This document shows, one piece after another, positions 5,159 to 7,522 of a stretch of DNA of 7,522 nucleotides. The DNA is from JAAYUK01 sp035319145 (lineage in GTDB: Bacteria > Nitrospirota > Thermodesulfovibrionia > Thermodesulfovibrionales > Dissulfurispiraceae), in NCBI GenBank assembly GCA_035319145.1, contig DATHDH010000286.1, positions 1-7,522 of the forward strand. The letters are read 5' to 3'. Position 1 is the stretch's first letter. Each line of letters starts with the position of its first letter. Below the pieces are notes generated by a model. The model saw nothing but the letters and a program-made list of their open reading frames with translations, did no database searches and was not told the DNA's origin. Made by a program: the position numbers and the translations under genes.

Positions 5159-5272
5159 CTAGCCTTGACGCTGCTTATGACGAGGGTTCTCGCATAACAC
5201 GCGGATCACGCCCTTGCGCTTCACTATCTTGCATTTTGCGCATATCGCCTTTACGGAAGGCCGAACCTTCAT
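5159..5272 (-). CDS. rpmJ: 50S ribosomal protein bL36
   Basis: A 37-residue protein, too short for many gene finders. The sequence begins M-K-V-R-P-S-V-K and has the complete zinc ribbon ligands C11, C14, C27 and H32, so it is the zinc-containing (C+) form rather than the zinc-free paralogue made under zinc starvation. The C-terminal N-P-R-H-K-Q-R-Q-G is diagnostic. The start is ATG 5272-5270 with AAGGAGG 7-8 bases upstream; the stop is TAG. It lies between infA and rpsM as in many bacteria, with a 71-base gap after infA in which I see no strong structure. Confidence 0.97.
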   Translation of the reverse strand: MKVRPSVKAICAKCKIVKRKGVIRVLCENPRHKQRQG

Positions 5273-5343
5273 ACTCTCTTCCTCCTTAACACAACATGAA
5301 AAGTCCCCATTCGCAGCCGCACGTCCGAGGATATCGCTCCGTA

Positions 5344-5562
5344 CTACTTAAATCTGTAGGTAATCCGGCCTTTGGTCAGATCATATGGTGACAGTTCGAT
5401 CGTAACCTTGTCGCCAGGCAGAATTTTGATAAAGTGCATCCGCATCTTGCCGGAAACATACGCAAGAATCTGCTGACCGTTGTCGAGTTGCACCTTGAAC
5501 ATCGCATTCGGCAACGGCTCAACAATAGTCCCTTGAACTTCTATATTATCTTCTTTAGCCAT
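5344..5562 (-). CDS. infA: Translation initiation factor IF-1
   Basis: A 72-residue single OB-fold protein that binds the ribosomal A site during initiation. It opens M-A-K-E-D-N-I-E-V-Q-G and shows the family segments L-P-N-A-M-F-K-V, G-K-M-R-M-H-F-I-K-I-L-P-G-D-K-V and E-L-S-P-Y-D-L-T-K-G-R-I-T-Y-R, at normal length. The start is ATG 5562-5560. Unlike its neighbours, it has no Shine-Dalgarno: the 12 bases upstream (A/C/T only) contain no G. A promoter whose -10 ends 12 bases before the ATG would make a message with a leader of only about five bases. Confidence 0.98.
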   Translation of the reverse strand: MAKEDNIEVQGTIVEPLPNAMFKVQLDNGQQILAYVSGKMRMHFIKILPGDKVTIELSPYDLTKGRITYRFK

Positions 5563-5574
5563 GTAGAGTTGTTT

Positions 5575-5604
5575 AGTATACCGGTCAAGTTATACTTTCG
5601 TCAA
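5575..5604 (-). promoter_or_regulatory. Sigma-70-type promoter inside the end of map, driving infA and downstream genes
   Basis: On the minus strand TTGACG (5604-5599, one base off the -35 consensus) and TATACT (5580-5575, one base off the -10 consensus) are separated by 18 bases. The -35 hexamer is within the last codons of map; the -10 is in the 27-base gap before infA. Predicted initiation about 7 bases after the -10 would leave a leader of about 4-6 bases for infA. Confidence 0.7.
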
Positions 5605-6339
5605 TATAAGCGGCCCGCTCTTCGTAACCGCAATCGTATGCTCAAAATGGGCGGAAAGCCGTCCATCGGAAGTTACCGCCGTCCATCCATCATGGAGAAT
5701 CATGACGTCCGGCCCTCCCGCATTCACCATAGGCTCAATCGCCAGGGTCATCCCCTCTTTTAAGCGAACCCCCTGCCCTGCCTTGCCGTAATTGGGGATC
5801 TGGGGTTCCTCATGAAGCTGCCGGCCGATACCATGTCCGACAAAAGCCCGAACGACACTGAAACCGTGCGACTCCACATAGTGCTGCACCGCCGCAGAGA
5901 TGTCCGATACGCGATTGCCGACTACGGCCTGCTCGACGCCGGCATAGAGGGCCTGTTCTGTGACCGCTGTCAGTTCTGCTGCTTCATCGGTTACGACCCC
6001 GATCGGAATAGTGAGCGCCGCGTCTCCGTAATAACCCTGAAGCAAAACGCCGAGATCGATGCTTACAAGGTCGCCGCTGCGAATCCGCACCGAACGAGAC
6101 GGTATCCCGTGAACAACTTCCGCATTCAACGAGATACAGATGCTTGAAGGATACCCGCGGTACCCTTTGAATGCCGCAATCGCCTTCCTCTTCAGAATTT
6201 CCCCGTCGACGAATACTTCGACATCGGCCGTAGTCATGCCGGGCGCTACAAAGGTCTTCAGCTGTTCGAGGATGTCGGCAACAATCTTGCCGGACGCGGC
6301 AATCTTACGAATCTCGGCTTCGGACTTGAGTACTATCAC
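5590..6339 (-). CDS. map: Methionine aminopeptidase, type I
   Basis: A cytosolic dinuclear metalloprotease that removes the initiator methionine from nascent proteins. The 249-residue protein has all catalytic residues: the H77 region (V-V-H-G-I-P), metal ligands D95 (S-I-D-L-G), D106 (Y-G-D-A-A), H169 (G-H-G-I-G), E202 (I-E-P-M) and E233 (H-F-E-H-T), and H176 in the H-E-E-P motif. It lacks the SH3-binding N-terminal extension, so it is the short (type Ia) form. The start is GTG 6339-6337, where M-I-V-L-K-S matches the family start; a weak AGGG lies 8 bases upstream. It follows secY by 20 bases with no adk between. The promoter for infA is embedded in its 3' end. Confidence 0.97.
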   Translation of the reverse strand: MIVLKSEAEIRKIAASGKIVADILEQLKTFVAPGMTTADVEVFVDGEILKRKAIAAFKGYRGYPSSICISLNAEVVHGIPSRSVRIRSGDLVSIDLGVLLQGYYGDAALTIPIGVVTDEAAELTAVTEQALYAGVEQAVVGNRVSDISAAVQHYVESHGFSVVRAFVGHGIGRQLHEEPQIPNYGKAGQGVRLKEGMTLAIEPMVNAGGPDVMILHDGWTAVTSDGRLSAHFEHTIAVTKSGPLILTKV

Positions 6340-6359
6340 AAACAGCCCTATTGTCTCCG

Positions 6360-7522
6360 CTAACGCCTGCTGCGCACGCGACCCTTTTTCAAGAAACCCT
6401 CATAGGATCGCGTAATGAGATGCGACTCAATTTGCGAAACGGTATCGAGGGCCACCCCCACTGCAATAAGAAGCGACGTCCCGCCGAAATAAAACGGAAC
6501 ATTAAATTTGCTGATCATGATCTCCGGCAAAACGCACACTATGGAAAGATAGCATGCCCCGATAAAGGTCAGCCGCGTGAGAACCTTATAAATATACTCG
6601 GCAGTCTTCTGGCCGGGACGGATACCGTAAATAAAGCCTCCGTTTTTCTGAAGATTGTCGGAAATATCCATTGGATTATAAATAACTGCGGTATAGAAGA
6701 ATGCGAAGAAGACAATCAGTCCGACATAGACCATGCTGTAAAGTGCATGGCCGGGAGACAGAAGTTTCGCGAAATCCTGGACCCAAGGGATGGAAATGAA
6801 CCCTGCCACCGTAGCTGGAAACATAAGGATAGACGAAGCAAAGATCGGCGGAATAACACCGGCAGTGTTGATCTTCAGAGGCAGGTGAGTCGTCTGCCCG
6901 CCGAACATGCGATTCCCGATAACACGCTTTGCGTACTGAACAGGAATCTTTCTCTGTCCACGCTCGATAAAAATAATGCCGGCAACAACGGCCACCATGA
7001 CGAGGACGAGCACGACGAGTAGAAAGATATTCAGTTCGCCTGCGCGGACCAGGCTGAAGGTGCTTTCAACCGCATTCGGGAAGCGAGCAACAATACCCGC
7101 AAAGATGATGAGCGAAATTCCGTTGCCGATTCCGCGCTCCGTTATCTGCTCTCCGAGCCACATAAGGAATGCGGTGCCGGACGTCAGGGTAATCATAGTC
7201 ATAATACGGAATCCCCAGCCCGGATGCTGGATAAACTGACCTCCGTTCATTCCTTCGAGCCCCACAGCGATGCCGAAGGATTGAATAGCCGCGATAACCA
7301 CCGTTGCATATCTCGTGTACCTGACGATTTTCTTGCGACCGGCATCGCCTTCCTTTGCAAGCTTTCCGAGCTGCGGGATGACCACAGTAAGAAGCTGGAA
7401 GATAATGGAAGCACTGATGTACGGCATGATACCGAGCGCAAAAATCGTAAGCCTTGACAAGGCGCCGCCCGAAAACATATCAAAGAAGCCCATCATTGCG
7501 CCGCCGCGGTCGAGTAGGAACT
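6360..7522 (-). CDS. secY: Preprotein translocase subunit SecY (N-terminus outside window)
   Basis: The central channel subunit of the SecYEG translocon. The frame is open to the right edge, and 386 residues are visible, so about 50 (TM1 and the start of the periplasmic segment) are missing. The visible part starts F-L-L-D-R-G-G-A-M-M-G-F-F-D-M-F-S-G-G, the plug region, then L-G-I-M-P-Y-I-S-A-S-I-I-F-Q-L-L of TM2. The ribosome- and SecA-contacting cytoplasmic loops are recognisable: E-R-G-Q-R-K-I-P-V-Q-Y-A in the loop after TM6, and N-G-G-F-I-Y-G-I-R-P-G in the loop after TM8. The C-terminal helix ends with a basic tail (F-L-K-K-G-R-V-R-S-R-R). The internal ATG at 7496 is not the start. It stands at the end of the spc-type group and is followed directly by map. 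Confidence 0.98.
   Translation of the reverse strand, partial: FLLDRGGAMMGFFDMFSGGALSRLTIFALGIMPYISASIIFQLLTVVIPQLGKLAKEGDAGRKKIVRYTRYATVVIAAIQSFGIAVGLEGMNGGQFIQHPGWGFRIMTMITLTSGTAFLMWLGEQITERGIGNGISLIIFAGIVARFPNAVESTFSLVRAGELNIFLLVVLVLVMVAVVAGIIFIERGQRKIPVQYAKRVIGNRMFGGQTTHLPLKINTAGVIPPIFASSILMFPATVAGFISIPWVQDFAKLLSPGHALYSMVYVGLIVFFAFFYTAVIYNPMDISDNLQKNGGFIYGIRPGQKTAEYIYKVLTRLTFIGACYLSIVCVLPEIMISKFNVPFYFGGTSLLIAVGVALDTVSQIESHLITRSYEGFLKKGRVRSRR

Overview
The window is the distal part of a bacterial spc/alpha ribosomal-protein cluster followed by accessory genes. Every gene I can support lies on the minus strand, so transcription runs from high to low coordinates. In that order: secY (5' end off the right edge), map, infA, rpmJ, rpsM, rpsK, rpsD, rpoA, rplQ, a very small membrane-protein gene, a DUF1573 gene, a DUF815-type AAA ATPase, a degenerate receiver-domain protein, and the start of an NAD(P)H-hydrate epimerase gene cut by the left edge. 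No stretch over 300 bases lacks a gene. I see no RNA gene, CRISPR array, insertion sequence or tRNA.

Organism: the cluster order, a four-cysteine zinc-type uS4, a four-ligand bL36, infA inside the cluster and a classic sigma-70-like promoter indicate a bacterium. The signal-peptide DUF1573 protein and the general composition suggest a Nitrospirota- or Desulfobacterota-like lineage, but I cannot fix the phylum from the sequence alone. adk, often found between secY and map, is absent.

Main discovery: the two genes just behind rplQ each carry one in-frame UGA, and in both cases the reading frame continues sensibly to a second stop. In the DUF1573 gene the UGA (1761-1763) falls where the family normally has the first cysteine of its S-C-G-C motif. 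It is followed by about 65 codons of good DUF1573 sequence, and a strong hairpin with a G-rich loop starts about 12 nt downstream, as in bacterial SECIS elements. In the small membrane-protein gene (start GTG 2143) the UGA (2054-2056) follows a single transmembrane helix and a P-K-I-G-V-P-S segment. Its extended frame stops at 2009, nine bases before the hairpin of an intrinsic terminator, and a GG-looped hairpin again lies at SECIS distance. I read both as probable selenoproteins encoded side by side: strong for DUF1573, moderate for the small one. A conventional ORF caller would truncate or miss both.

The ribosomal section is tightly packed, with good Shine-Dalgarno sites. infA is the exception: it has no Shine-Dalgarno, and a near-consensus promoter at the end of map would give an almost leaderless infA message. 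An intrinsic terminator separates the ribosomal block and small membrane gene from the DUF1573-DUF815 pair, and its U-tract directly abuts the DUF1573 ribosome-binding site.
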